The notes under the pieces were generated by a model. The model had not been told where the DNA came from and made no database searches. It worked only from the letters and a program-made list of their open reading frames with translations. The position numbers were made by a program, and so were the translations under genes. Below are positions 46,839-58,794 of a stretch of 64,000 bases of DNA, piece after piece (the stretch's first letter is position 1; each line of letters starts with the position of its first letter). The DNA comes from Mimachlamys varia (lineage: Eukaryota; Mollusca; Bivalvia; Pectinida; Pectinidae): NCBI GenBank assembly GCA_947623455.1, contig OX392532.1, positions 46,255,058 through 46,319,057 of the forward strand, read 5' to 3'.

Positions 46839-49800
46839 TGTGGAGTTTGGGAATTATTGTGTCCTGATGAACCAAGGGCTGTTGTACTGGAAGACAATGA
46901 AGCAGGAGTGGTTTATTGTTCCTTAGGCAAAGTGAAATGCATGGTGTGTAGGAATTCCTGCAAACATGTAAAGAAAATGGAGAAGATGATGTCTAATGAC
47001 ACAGACAATGTACCAGACATTGTTGATCGCCTGATCATGGCTCTCCTTGATTCCCAAGGGCTGCAAGAAGAGCATACCATCAAATGCCTGTCCTCCCAAA
47101 GGATACCGTTTTCAAGAAAGTCTGCTCTTCCGGATCCAGTGGCACCATATGTTTTTGGCAAGAGAGACAATAACTGCAATATGTGTGGCAACAGCTTGTT
47201 GGAAATAAATAGACCATTAAATTTATTTACAAGCAAGAAAGTCTATCAATGCACAGGTATATTTTTTCACTTTATACCATTGAAATTGAAGTACGAGTGC
47301 GTAGTGAGAACACCAAAGAATAAATAATACAGCCCATGTGGTTACTTCTTAAACAATAGATATACGTAAATAATAAGCAATATATAATCTACACTATTAG
47401 ACTAGGCTGGAGGAGGTCTAACACACAAGAAATTTCATGTAGGACATACCATGGAATTAATGGAATGATTTTCTTTTTACTTTTCAGTGTACAGTAGCAA
47501 ATGCACTGACGAATCCTGCAGTTTGAAGGACCTCTATTATGATGGCCAAAAGGATGGGATTTTGAATATGGGTCTGTTTCTTGTACATTATGAGGTACTT
47601 AGGGAGTACATGTTCCTCTACTTACATGCAAGGTATGTAGTGTTATAATGCTTGCCTATATGGTCACAATGTAGTGTTTTATTAAGAAACCAAATTTACT
47701 CTAATTATTCAGAAATTAGATTTGTTTTCAGATTATCAATTTGTGACTAAATGAATAATGTAATCTATCAATATAATTACTTGTATGTTGTTACTACGTA
47801 TTTGAGGACATAAGTTGATGTTGGTAAATAAACATAAAACAAAAGAATTGAATCTCAGGTGCTAAGCTTTTAGTAATGCATGTTGTGTTTTGTGATTTAT
47901 ATTTTTCAGATGCACAATGCATGCCTTCTACCAATCCTGGTGCAGAATTCAGGAAGATGAAGGAAATGCAGGGTTCTCTAAGTTGATGCAATACCACCAT
48001 TTTCGAATGGCGTGGTACAGCTTCCTTGATCTACTTGACATAGACTTAACCGACGGGTTCATATGTAATCTTTGTGGGCCAAATCCTGAAATGGTTCTTT
48101 TTGATGCCACTACTGTTGGTCACAGAAAAATCTACCAGAATTGGTACAACATAAAATCACAGGATGTCATAAAACGTGATACTGGAAGATAAGTATTGCT
48201 ACTTTTATAGAATCCTACTTTTAGAAGGATTGTGCTTTGAGATGCAGGTCCCCTTCTAAAAAATCTACCAAGCATTGTGTATTGTGTTAGGTTTTTAGTT
48301 CAAATAACAATCGTCTAAATAAGTATGTAGTGGTCTTTGTTGGGAAATGTACTTGTTAATGGTAAATGTTCTTAATATTTTAGTTTTATCATGTTTTTGT
48401 GCTTTGTTGAGATTTACCAATTGGACTTTCATGGCAATATTATATACCAATATTTTATCATGAATTATGAATGTGTTTGCATCTCTGGTCCTATATAATA
48501 TAGATTTTATTTTAACCCCAATGTCATTTATAAGCCCCCTTTTGAGGTAAAATGACAAGGAAGTCTCAATACTTGACTGACCATACATATATATATATAT
48601 ATATATATATGTTCCTTAAGATATGGTGCTTAAATTCTACAGATGTTATGGAGGTCTTTAATTTATTATACATGTGGTGCTTAATTGTCTATCATGGTGC
48701 TTTAATTCTATACTTTATATGCACTTGTAATGGGTATCTAAATTATATCAACATACTTTGGAATTTTTCTGGAAACTTCAGACAAGTAAAATTACCTTAT
48801 GAGTACCACAATGCCAAAAATTAGAAACATATATAAGAAATTATAATTAAGAATTATTTTAGATGCCATTGTAAGCTCATGTGTGTATTACGTAATATTT
48901 TAACAGTTAGGTAATGAAAGCTCATAGACCTCCCTTTATGGGTAGTGTACTGTTGCAATTATGTACATTTTTTATATTTTCACTAGGCACAAGGAACGTA
49001 TATTCATTGGGGATCAGAAGACTAGGGACCAAATTTTATTATTTTTGTCCCCCAAACCCAATGTATGTGATTTTGGACACTTGAAAGACCTCGTTGCCAA
49101 AAATGCACCATTGCTGTTGGATTTCCTTGTGCATTGCGAAGAAAGCCAAACACAACCAATTAATGGACCACCTGAGGAGTACAGAGAACTGCTGAACTTC
49201 TTGGCATGTAGATATGCTGTTTGCTCGGCTATACACATGAGTGCAGTACCAGTTCTGCAGTCATTACTTCACAATGAAAGGCAACTGTCATCTCCAAGTT
49301 TTATGCGGTCATTGCAGATTGAATTTCCCATATTGTTCAGACTTCTCAGTACGCTTCAATACGTACCAGATTTCTTAAAACCAATACTGGAAAGACTGAT
49401 AACTTTAGCTCTGGTGCCATTTTCTGATGCAGTGGATTTGCCATCTGGGACTGTGATAGAAGAGTCCAATTCATTCTTTCCTTTCTCCAAGAAATTGCGC
49501 AATAGACCGTCATATCTTCGAGACACTGAGAAGAGTTCAGATGAAAGCATGTGCAAGAAAGGGAAAGATAATTTACTGCCTGGAATATTTACGATGCACT
49601 GTAAACATGGTACGAAAAAAATGCTTTATCTGAAGGAAATACATGTAATGTTGGCCAATCTGAATGTAGATGATACATGCTATTTTTGTGGTGCATATTC
49701 ATCCATTCATCTGGTCTCAGGAACTACTTAAGTAATCTTTCTCAAGATACTGTGTGTACATTCTTCTTGTTTCTCATTTTTCATTGCATTTTCCCCAATT

Positions 49801-52598
49801 GTTCAGAAAATTAAAAAGGCAACCAGAGACTATGTAAAATTTTGGAAGATATTTTTTGTAAGAATCAGTTAGGATAACAGACTATTACCTGATTTCTGAC
49901 AGTTGTTTAAAGTTACCGTGTATATGCATGACATCATATTGTACCAATCTTTACGTTATATATTAATGAAATCTCTGCATTTCTCCAAGAAACAACAATT
50001 AAACCATTTGTACTCAAGGACCACAGGAGATATTTCAACCAAAACTTTAACTAAAAGTGATATTTGTTTTTTAATTGTTCACCTTTGGTTATTTAAGCTT
50101 TACAATAATTATAGCATTGCTTTGTACTTAACGTATATATACAATATTTTTCAGGTAATTGCTATGGATACAGTGTCATGGACAGTTGTGAAAGTCCTAA
50201 TATGGCCTTTACAGTTTTGCTGACTAGATTCAAAACAGGTAATCATTATAGCTAACCTTGTGCCAGTTTCCTAAAAATAGTCCTTATTCCTAATAGTTTT
50301 ATTTTTTGAATCTGACCAATTGTAATCATAATGCCTTGTGTCAAAAATGATGAGCAGCCAAATTCTGAAGCATTCTAAACAAGATTTATAAGAAAGAGTT
50401 GTTATACTTATAATAGCAAATTTACAAATACTACTAGTATATGGAAGAGCATTTTGGTGATAACTTGGGGAAATTTATCTCATTTCAGTATAATGCTAAC
50501 ACACTATGTGTCCTTGATTGTTGCTAAACTCAAAATCCACTGTGATAAATGATGCTGAAATTCACTTTTTTGAAGTTAGCAATGTACATAAAATATTTTC
50601 AGACAATGCAAGTTGAAATTGTAAATGCCATTGTAGTAAGTTAATTAATTTAATGAAACAAGTAACAGGACATCACATACATATTCTTGACTAATGGCAA
50701 AAATAATTCTGTGAAAAATTCTGCATGTTTTCTTTGACCAAGATTTGCAAAATAAGATAACTAATTTGTTTCAGATGCAACAACAGACAAAGTCTATGAT
50801 ATTTTGAATGCATTTAATGATATAATATACAGGACTTTGAGAAAGAAATACAAACTAAGGATCAGAAATAGAAATGGTACCATTCCAATCTATTTACATC
50901 ACATAAAATCTTATAAAGTAACAAACTTCTACATCATTTACAGAGAGAATAAGATATTCCGAAAAGACAATCAAAGAATTGAAGTTGTTGATGGCATAAA
51001 ACAACCTTAAATAACAATCAATCATCCAGTTTAGATAATAGAGATCAAAATAAAATTTTGAAATATAGTAAAACATTTTCAGTTCTTTGTATTGAATTTG
51101 TGAGTCTGTTTAACTATTATTTTGTCACATGTTTCAATTGCTTCAAGTTGCCTTCCCATATTAGGATGTGAATGACAGTAACATATATTATTAGATCACA
51201 TCAAGTTTTAACGTATGAAACATAAAAAGTCAATAGAAAATGAAAATGACATATGAACCAGAAACCATTGCACATAGCCTACTTAAGTGTTCTAACTATG
51301 ACACCCTTATCCTTACACATAAAATTACGGGTATCGAGGAAAATGAAGAGCTTTCAGAAATTCATGCAGTTATAACCTTCACAAAAAGAAAACACAAATA
51401 ATTATAAACTCCTCAAATGATAAGAGTTCTTCATTCTTAAAAAAATTAAATACTTGAACTTTGCTAAATTCAGATCCGTTCTTTTTATTGGAAGGATACA
51501 TAACGGACTACCCACTTTTATATAAATACCACATATTATTTGGGACGGATCACTGTTTGCATTCACCGAAATTTTCAAAAGTACACTATATTCAATAATA
51601 TTGTTACAATAGTTACATGTAAAGTTTTTTTTACAAACTAATAGATATTCACCACATTAATGTTAACTAATTATTTACTGTACATAAAAGTTCTTATTTG
51701 CTTAATTACAAAGCAAAAACTCATTATTTAGATTGTGTCACCATATTTAAATGTCTTGTCATTTGATCCAATTAACCAATGGAAATTGTGGAAGGTTATT
51801 GCACTCATGTGTGTCACATAATATGAATAATCACCGAAAGTGAAAGTTTACTTATGGGTTTTCTGTGATAAAAATAAATAAATTATAAGTAACAAATTGT
51901 CATCAGAATTGACAGATATCCAATTGATGGGCATTTATTTAAAAAATGCCAAAATGCATGAAACAAGAAGAAAAATGACCATGTTACATTACTTTTGTCC
52001 GGCGTTTGTATAATGTATACCAAAATTGGGTAACTGGGATCCAGACTTTACAAAATATAATCAATTTCAGAAAAATTTTGACATAGCCATAATAAATTAT
52101 TATTGATAGTTATATAATGCAATGCAAATATCATCAAACATGAAAATGTAAACTAGAGTTTTGATATTTTCTGGCCCATTGCAAGATATTCAAATCATCA
52201 CTTTGCTTATGTTGCCATTATATTGATAGTCGAAATTGTTTTTGAAGATCATTTGAATGTTTTTGTTTCTTTTTTCAGCACCAAAATATGTCATTTATGA
52301 CAATGCCTGTGGATTACACAACTACTGTTTGAACAGAGAGCCATACTTTTTTAAAGATACATGGTTTTTGGTTGACCGTTTACATTATTACAGCCACAAA
52401 GCTTGCAGCAAAGGCTACAAAATTGAAGATTATCCCCAGCTGTCAGGTGTCAACACTCAAGCTGTGGAACAATGTAATTCAGCTATTGCAAAGTTGCGCA
52501 CTGGTCTCACTTACATGACTCACTCACATTTTAATATCAGTTTGCAGTTCTTCCTGTGGTATAGGAATAACCATGTGTTGCGACCAAAGTGCAATTAA
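46839..52598 (+). CDS. KDZ-family transposase, 6 exons (5' end missing, one damaged donor)
   Basis: Exons are 46839-47256, 47488-47632, 47910-48188, 48987-49609, 50155-50238 and 52279-52598; phases agree throughout and code for 622 aa. An N-terminal Cys/His cluster (KCMVCRNSCKH, residues ~34-43) is followed by further Cys motifs (CNMCG, CTDESC). The RNase H-like core has D ~253 in VLFDATTVG, the KDZ phrase HCKHGNCYGYSVMDSCESP across the exon 4/5 joint, D ~524 in YVIYDNACGLHNYCLNREP and E ~580 in NTQAVEQCNS. Those DNAC-LH-Y-LNREP and KLRTGLTYMTH phrases are typical of Kyakuja-Dileera-Zisupton transposases. The first exon with a start codon is not found, because the left array lies just upstream. 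The donor after exon 3 is ATAAGT instead of GTAAGT, and retention would give an immediate stop. Confidence 0.82.
48600..48760 (+). repeat. degenerate copy of the arm repeat inside a transposase intron
   Basis: 'catgtggtgcttaattgtct', 'atggtgctttaattctatac' and 'cacttgtaatgggtatct' match the left-arm unit in the same orientation. A (TA)n run precedes it at 48580-48610. Confidence 0.75.
50239..52278. other. long transposase intron with a possible alternative last exon (50775-51010)
   Basis: After TTTGTTTCAG at 50765-50774 a frame in the correct phase (ACAG + AT) stays open for about 78 codons to a stop at 51008-51010. It reads DATTDKVYDILNAF and then basic residues. Used as a terminal exon it would give a transposase lacking the second Asp and the Glu. 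I recognise no domain in it. The remainder is AT-rich without features. Confidence 0.25.
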
Positions 52599-53237
52599 TG
52601 TGTACATTTAACATGTGGATTACACAACTACTGTTTGAACAGAGAGCCATACTTTTTTGAAGATACATGGTTTTTGGTTGACCGTTTACATTATTACAGC
52701 CACAAAGCTTGCAGCAAAGGCTACAAAATTGAAGATTATCCCCAGCTGTCAGGTGTCAACACTCAAGCTGTGGAACAATGTAATTCAGCTATTGCAAAGT
52801 TGCGCACTGGTCTCACTTACATGACTCACTCACATTTTAATATCAGTTTGCAGTTCTTCCTGTGGTATAGGAATAACCATGTGTTGCGACCAAAGTGCAA
52901 TTAATGTGTACATTTAACATGTGGATTACACAACTACTGTTTGAACAGAGAGCCATACTTTTTTGAAGATACATGGTTTTTGGTTGACCGTTTACATTAT
53001 TACAGCCACAAAGCTTGCAGCAAAGGCTACAAAATTGAAGATTATCCCCAGCTGTCAGGTGTCAACACTCAAGCTGTGGAACAATGTAATTCAGCTATTG
53101 CAAAGTTGCGCACTGGTCTCACTTACATGACTCACTCACATTTTAATATCAGTTTGCAGTTCTTCCTGTGGTATAGGAATAACCATGTGTTGCGACCAAA
53201 GTGCAATTAATGTGTACATTTAACATGTGGATTACAC
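52308..53237 (+). repeat. 306-bp tandem triplication of the transposase last exon
   Basis: TGTGGATTACAC occurs at 52308, 52614, 52920 and 53226, exactly 306 bp apart, and the three intervening units are almost identical. The only coding difference I see is Lys in copy 1 and Glu in copies 2 and 3 (TTTTTTAAAGAT against TTTTTTGAAGAT). Copies 2 and 3 keep LHNYCLNREP to the stop but lack the upstream catalytic Asp and the acceptor site. Confidence 0.95.
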
Positions 53238-53290
53238 TAAAATGTTATTTGTTTTTCAAATTATCAATTGATATTACAATACATACTAAC

Positions 53291-53460
53291 AAGAGCTGTT
53301 GGAGAACAGCATAGCTCGTCTCACAAAAGTTTGTCAATATATAATCAAAATATATCAATGTGTGTGGTTTTGGAAATAGCATTAATGATTGTAAACGCCG
53401 ACACCGACGCCGGGGTGACAACAATAGCTCTCCCTCTTCTTCAAAGAGACGAGCTAAAAG
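53291..53460 (+). mobile_element. short non-autonomous element with inverted ends
   Basis: 'catagctcgtct' near 53310 and 'agagacgagctaaaa' near 53445 are inverted to each other. The middle has 'gccgacaccgacgccggggt' and 'gacaacaatagctctccctc', CpG-rich phrases unlike the AT-rich flanks. It fits a small mollusc MITE. It sits between the two convergent genes. Confidence 0.6.
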
Positions 53461-53474
53461 TAAAATTTTTTTCC

Positions 53475-53540
53475 TTGCCAGTAAAGAAACTTGAAATAAT
53501 AGAGATTGACATTGAACAACAGCAAAATATGCTTTAAAAA
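53475..53540 (+). pseudogene. inverted fragment of the Ulp1 catalytic exon
   Basis: After 'tccttgccag' the plus strand reads VKKLEIIEIDIEQQQN. This is nearly the VKKLEITEIDVEQQHN of the minus-strand protease exon at 54680-54572, including the same kind of acceptor. It stops just before the catalytic Cys. It is an inverted, truncated duplicate. Confidence 0.75.
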
Positions 53541-53568
53541 ATATGAACATCAGGCCTTTGTCAAATTA

Positions 53569-56500
53569 TTACTGAAGATGAAGGATCTGTCGCCTCAGTT
53601 CTTGCCTAATCTTGTTTGCATTTACTTTCCTGATCCATAATTTATTCAACTCCTGCAGCATCAGTTCTTCGGTCTTGGATGTTGCAAATATCTGAAACAT
53701 AAAAGGAGTCTATTTTAAAAACGTATCATTAAGTTATATCCCCATCAATAATATTAAGCTGTACAATCTAAACAATTAAAAAAAATGTCATTTATTGTGA
53801 CATTTATTGCCACAACAATTTGATTAACTGTTAACTATTTCAAAGACATATTGTGTTTGTTCTTTTTCTTATTATTTATTCACCATAGAGCATGTTGGTT
53901 AACAACTGTTAATTTGTTTAGCTCACATAGAAAAGGGTCAATGGCACAAGTCTTTAAGGAAGACAGAAAAATGTCAATTCAACAATATCCAACCAGATTG
54001 TACCCAGGGCTTTATTAAGAGCAATTTTTAAAATTATTTTCATGAAATGAGAGAAAGTATGAAAAAAGGAATAAATTAATTAAAATATTTTGCTATTGCA
54101 TCTGTCTTTATAACACTTGTAATGCAATCTGCAGTTCATGAGACTATACTGCATTTTAGGGTTATGCAGTGACATTAAATACCGATGAAAATTAGATATT
54201 TGATATGTTTTTATCAGTTATGTCAAATCATTGCTGGCTCATTTTGACAAGCAAAACTTGCAGAAACTTTAAATACTTATAAAGAAAGATGTAAAAAAAT
54301 TTAATAACTTTTGTTTTGCTAAGAAGATTATAATTTAAATTGAAATTCATTAAAAATTGCAGAAGTAAGATTATGCACAAAATACCACTGCCTCCTTTAC
54401 CAATGTCAAATAATTCTTGTTTCACAGAATATTCACACCATGTCTTTGATTCTACATACAAATAAAGTTATGTCGTATACAAATAAGTAACACCATAATT
54501 GTATATCTATGGCATTAAGCATGTTGTAAAATCTGAAATATTGAAATACTTTGAAAACCGTAGAAGTGTACCTTGAACATCAAAGACAGATTGTAGATTG
54601 TGTGTGGTCCACAATCTGAAGTATTATGCTGTTGTTCAACGTCAATCTCTGTAATTTCAAGCTTCTTTACATCCAAGAATCTGGCAAGAAAAAAATATAT
54701 ATTTACATGAAATGAACACTTAAAAAACAACAAAAATTTAACATGAATCTAGAATGGAAAATCGACAAGAACCCAAATTCGTGTGAATTTCCTGTTCGAT
54801 TTTTATTAATGTTAAAGGGGATCTGGTGAAAGACAAAATTTCAGTTCTTGAATGTACATGCTGTCTACATTACCAATTTTATTTTCATGCTAACCGAATA
54901 ATCAAAGTCCGTTCCGAATGGTCAGTTTGACCACTCGTATTGTTTTGGAATGCCTCATAAACATGGCGCTGATCACGCTACGTGACACTGGTGGAGCGAA
55001 ACGTCTGGCCAGATAGGTAGAAATTCCGCTAACTATTATGAAATCATTCGTTTTATATGAATACATATCGGCAAAACCTGATCACCATAGTCCATAGGAA
55101 TACCCACTTGTTATGTGTGTGTAGTATTTAGAAAAAAACAAGGAAAAAGTTTGCTTTCACAGGATGCCCCTTTAATTTAACAAATTCAATTCATATCAAA
55201 ACTTGTATTTTTTTATAGATAATAGAAATATTTTACTCTAAACAACCTTGATGGGTAACTCAAATTGGAAAAAATATTTTCCTGGGTTAAATTGGAATCC
55301 TTTATAACAAAAATTATATGAATTAAATGTGAAAACTTAAATATGATATCAGCATCAATCTCCTCATTTAACTTTAAATTCACATTTAACTCACATACAA
55401 AAATTCCACATCTCTCTCAAATCAATTAGATAACAAGATTGTAACAAAAGGTTGTACCTTGAAATTTTAGCAGCATGACGTTGGTATTGGTCCTTGTCCT
55501 GCGAGGACAAACTATCCAAGAAGACTACCTTTGTTCTGAAATGATAAATAATTTGTTTATAATACACTTCATAATAATACCAATTATAACATGATTTTAA
55601 ATGAATTGTGAATGGTACTGAAAATGACCCCTGCAATAAATAAATGAAATAATGAACAATACACATTGCATTGACAATGAAATGTGTATTGTTCATTATT
55701 TCGTATTAAATTCTAATGCTAGTTAGTGCTTCAGTCTGGGATCCAAAACACTCTCAAAATATATGCCTACACAAAATGTTGTAGTTTGAGACTATTGGCA
55801 ATTTCTAATTAATTGATGACTTGTAATCATAGGGACAGGATGTATCACCTTTTCTGTCCATATGCAAACTTTTGGTTTTCAAAACCTCCAACTTAACATG
55901 CAGGTACAACTAAGGATGGCAGATTGCAGGATAAAAGAATTATGTCACTTGCTCCATATTTACAGGGTTTACCCAAAACAGGATAACCTGTGAAAATTGC
56001 CTTAATCATGTGTGTCAACATATGCTCTTGTTGTTCCAATATGAAACAAAAGGGGATATGTTACAATATATTACAACCTTCAAGCAGATTCCAATGAGGA
56101 TGTTAGCTGACATTAACATTAATTTATTAGATAAGAACTGAAATTTACTTACTTGTGAATCACAGCACATGCCAACCAATGGCCCCTGCAAGAGACAGTA
56201 ATTGTCATATAAAATTGGCAAGAGGTTGGAGCCTTAGGTCGCTTACCATAGTGTCTTTGATTTTTAGAGGCTTGTTAATAAAAAAGGAGCTGATTATTCA
56301 TAACATTTAATAATTGGACAATTGGTAGTATTAATAAATAGGAATTTACTCTTATCGACTTTGACATTCTTGTTTTATTTTTAAATACATGCATTCCATT
56401 TGGGCATAATCCATGGGGACTTATTCACCCAATTCATAATTGTAATGTATATATATTACTCAAGTTTATTATAGAAAGTGTTTAGATACTGATTAGACCT

Positions 56501-58692
56501 GCAAAGATCATCCCAGGTATAGGATTGCAAGTCATGTTTTAAGCTATGTAAAAAGATCTTGACCTGCTGGGATCAACCCCAGGGTTTCTGATGGATTTAA
56601 ATTTACTATCTGCTTGGATCACCCCATGTGTTTAATATAAGGTGAATTCCACTGAGAGCACATCAGAAATAGGTTGGAAGTTTGGAACAACCAGGATCAG
56701 CCTATATTCTATTAGTTACATTAACTAAGGTGTTAGTGAGTAGCCCCCAAGATTGCCAAATATTTGTGGGTTTTTTTAACCATGTGTTATTAGTTTTTAT
56801 TTATTAGTAAATGAGTAATTGTATGAAATGTGCTACTTTATACCAATCATGTTTTGAAGATGTAAAAGTATAATTACAATGTTAACAATTGACACTCTAT
56901 TTTGATGCTGTTTTGTATTTCAAACATCAAGCGTATTTGTTTAATTGAAAGTATTATCTAATACATACTAAACCTAGATTATTTTTCTGTTGTTCTGAAA
57001 TTAAGCTGTCTCCAATATGTTGATGTAAATTCAAACCATTGTATTACTTAGCAGTCAGTGATGTGACTTATTCAGTTGTGTTTACTGCTAATAAAATTTT
57101 ATGAATTTATGAACCATCCAATTGATTCTGTTATAACAATAATTTGTGACACTGAGCAACAACATTATTTTGGAACGATTCGAAACCATACTTTTTCTTG
57201 TCTATACCACATCATTAGGTCCTTAATACCAAGGATTTAACTTAATGATGTGTAAACAAAACACCATTTGTCAGCAAAGATGTGTAATAATATATATAAT
57301 GTATGATATGTTTATCAATACCATAAATCTTTCAAGATGGATTTGGTTCAAAATAAAGAATATTGTATTTTCTATAAGTTTACCTTTCAACTATAGGGAA
57401 GATCACAACAGGCAGTTGGATCATATGCCTATAAAGGTCTTGGTATTTTTTGACCTGGAGAGGATTTCTTTTCGCAACAACTTCCCAAACAATTGTTGGG
57501 AAACACCCAAAACAATTATTTTCATCCAAAGCAGTTCTGAAAAATATAAAAATATGTTGCAATTAATTAAACACAAAACAATAACAGGTTATGGTAGTGA
57601 GCAAGTGTAAATGAGATGGAGGCAAAATTGTTTTATAGATATATAAATCACTGACATATCAACAGCGTAGTGAAGACATCATAGTTGAAAGGCACTAAAA
57701 ACATAACATCTATTATCTGTGCAGTAGAAAGTAGGATATACACATTTATACATGTATTCATGATTCAATTACTCCCATGCGAATTATCAATCTTTTCAGT
57801 GCATGCATACATAAATATGCATGAAGCAACATTAACTTTGGGCTTTGGATGCCAGAAATTCTTATAAAAAAATAGATGATGAATCTGTTTTGTGATTTTA
57901 GCACTAATAACAAGTGTCATAGCTTATTGGATATATTCCACTGCATAGATAAGAGCCACGTTTCTTTGTTCAACATATCCAACTTGACCGGTCTGCATAG
58001 AGCTAAATTAATTACTTAATTTCTTACCCTATGAAGAAGTCAACCATCCAATTCGTCAGCCAATTCCCTGGCCTCAGACTTATCAAGTCGATCAAACTGA
58101 TTTGGTGTCCCTCGAATGTTAGGATCCTAAATGAGAAAAATGTGCTTGTTGATGAAATCAATAAAACCCAGATAAATTATATGTAACTGTATTTTAGATC
58201 AAAAGAATATCAAGTGAATACATCTTGATCATTCGTAAACATTTTGTTCTTCAAAGAGAATTTACTTAAGAAATCACATTGACAAAGTTTTCCAGTCATA
58301 TTACTTTCACAAAATCCAATGGTAACTCAAAATTCAAATATTTCAAGGGCCATAACTCTGTAAGTTGTGTGAATGAATTGGTCCTGTTATCGAATCTGAT
58401 ATGATTTGGCAATATATCACCATGCCATTGTTTTGGTCAAGTGACAAAAATACGTACTCAACTTTTGGCACATCCTCATAAGGCTGCGAAGCACAGCAAA
58501 TGAATGTAATGTACTCTGTCTTGCTGGGGTGGATACCGAAACACTCTGGATGAAACCAGGAATGGCATCGCTCGCAAGAAATCATCGTCCCCTCAACCTC
58601 CTTTAGGCACCACCCATAGCTTGAAGCGTAACATTTCTCTGTTGCTGGCTTCACCCAGTCCCAATTGGTCAAATTTTGCTTTCCTCTTCCAC
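53569..58692 (-). CDS. PHD finger - Ulp1/SENP-like cysteine protease, 7 exons (5' end missing)
   Basis: Minus-strand exons are 58692-58458, 58126-58028, 57536-57384, 56185-56153, 55535-55458, 54680-54572 and 53691-53569. All have GT-AG borders with matching phases and code for 275 aa to a stop. Residues 21-67 form a PHD-type zinc finger (C21, C29, C40, C43, H48, C51, C66/C67; core MISCERCHSWFHPECFGI). The protease domain follows: SLRPGNWLTNWMVDFF (entry motif), H165 in GHWLACAVIH, D181 in VVFLDS, Q217 and C223 in EQQHNTSDCGPH. The whole catalytic set of C48 peptidases is present, so it could cut SUMO-like or other isopeptide bonds in the nucleus. The start exon is unknown. Its position inside the inverted arms makes it a likely accessory gene of the transposon. 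Confidence 0.82.
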
Positions 58693-58794
58693 CTATGAAA
58701 CAAAATTATATCAACTTTATTGGTACTTAATTGTCTATTGACTATTTGTACAATTCTGAATTGTTATGAAGTTTATAATTATAGCATCACGACA

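Noticed and set aside
58030..58126. An apparent in-frame TGA in protease exon 2 (frame giving DPNIRGTPNQFDRL)
   Set aside because: The correct phase, fixed by the neighbouring exons, reads SLRPGNWLTNWMVDFF without a stop and matches the Ulp1 entry motif.
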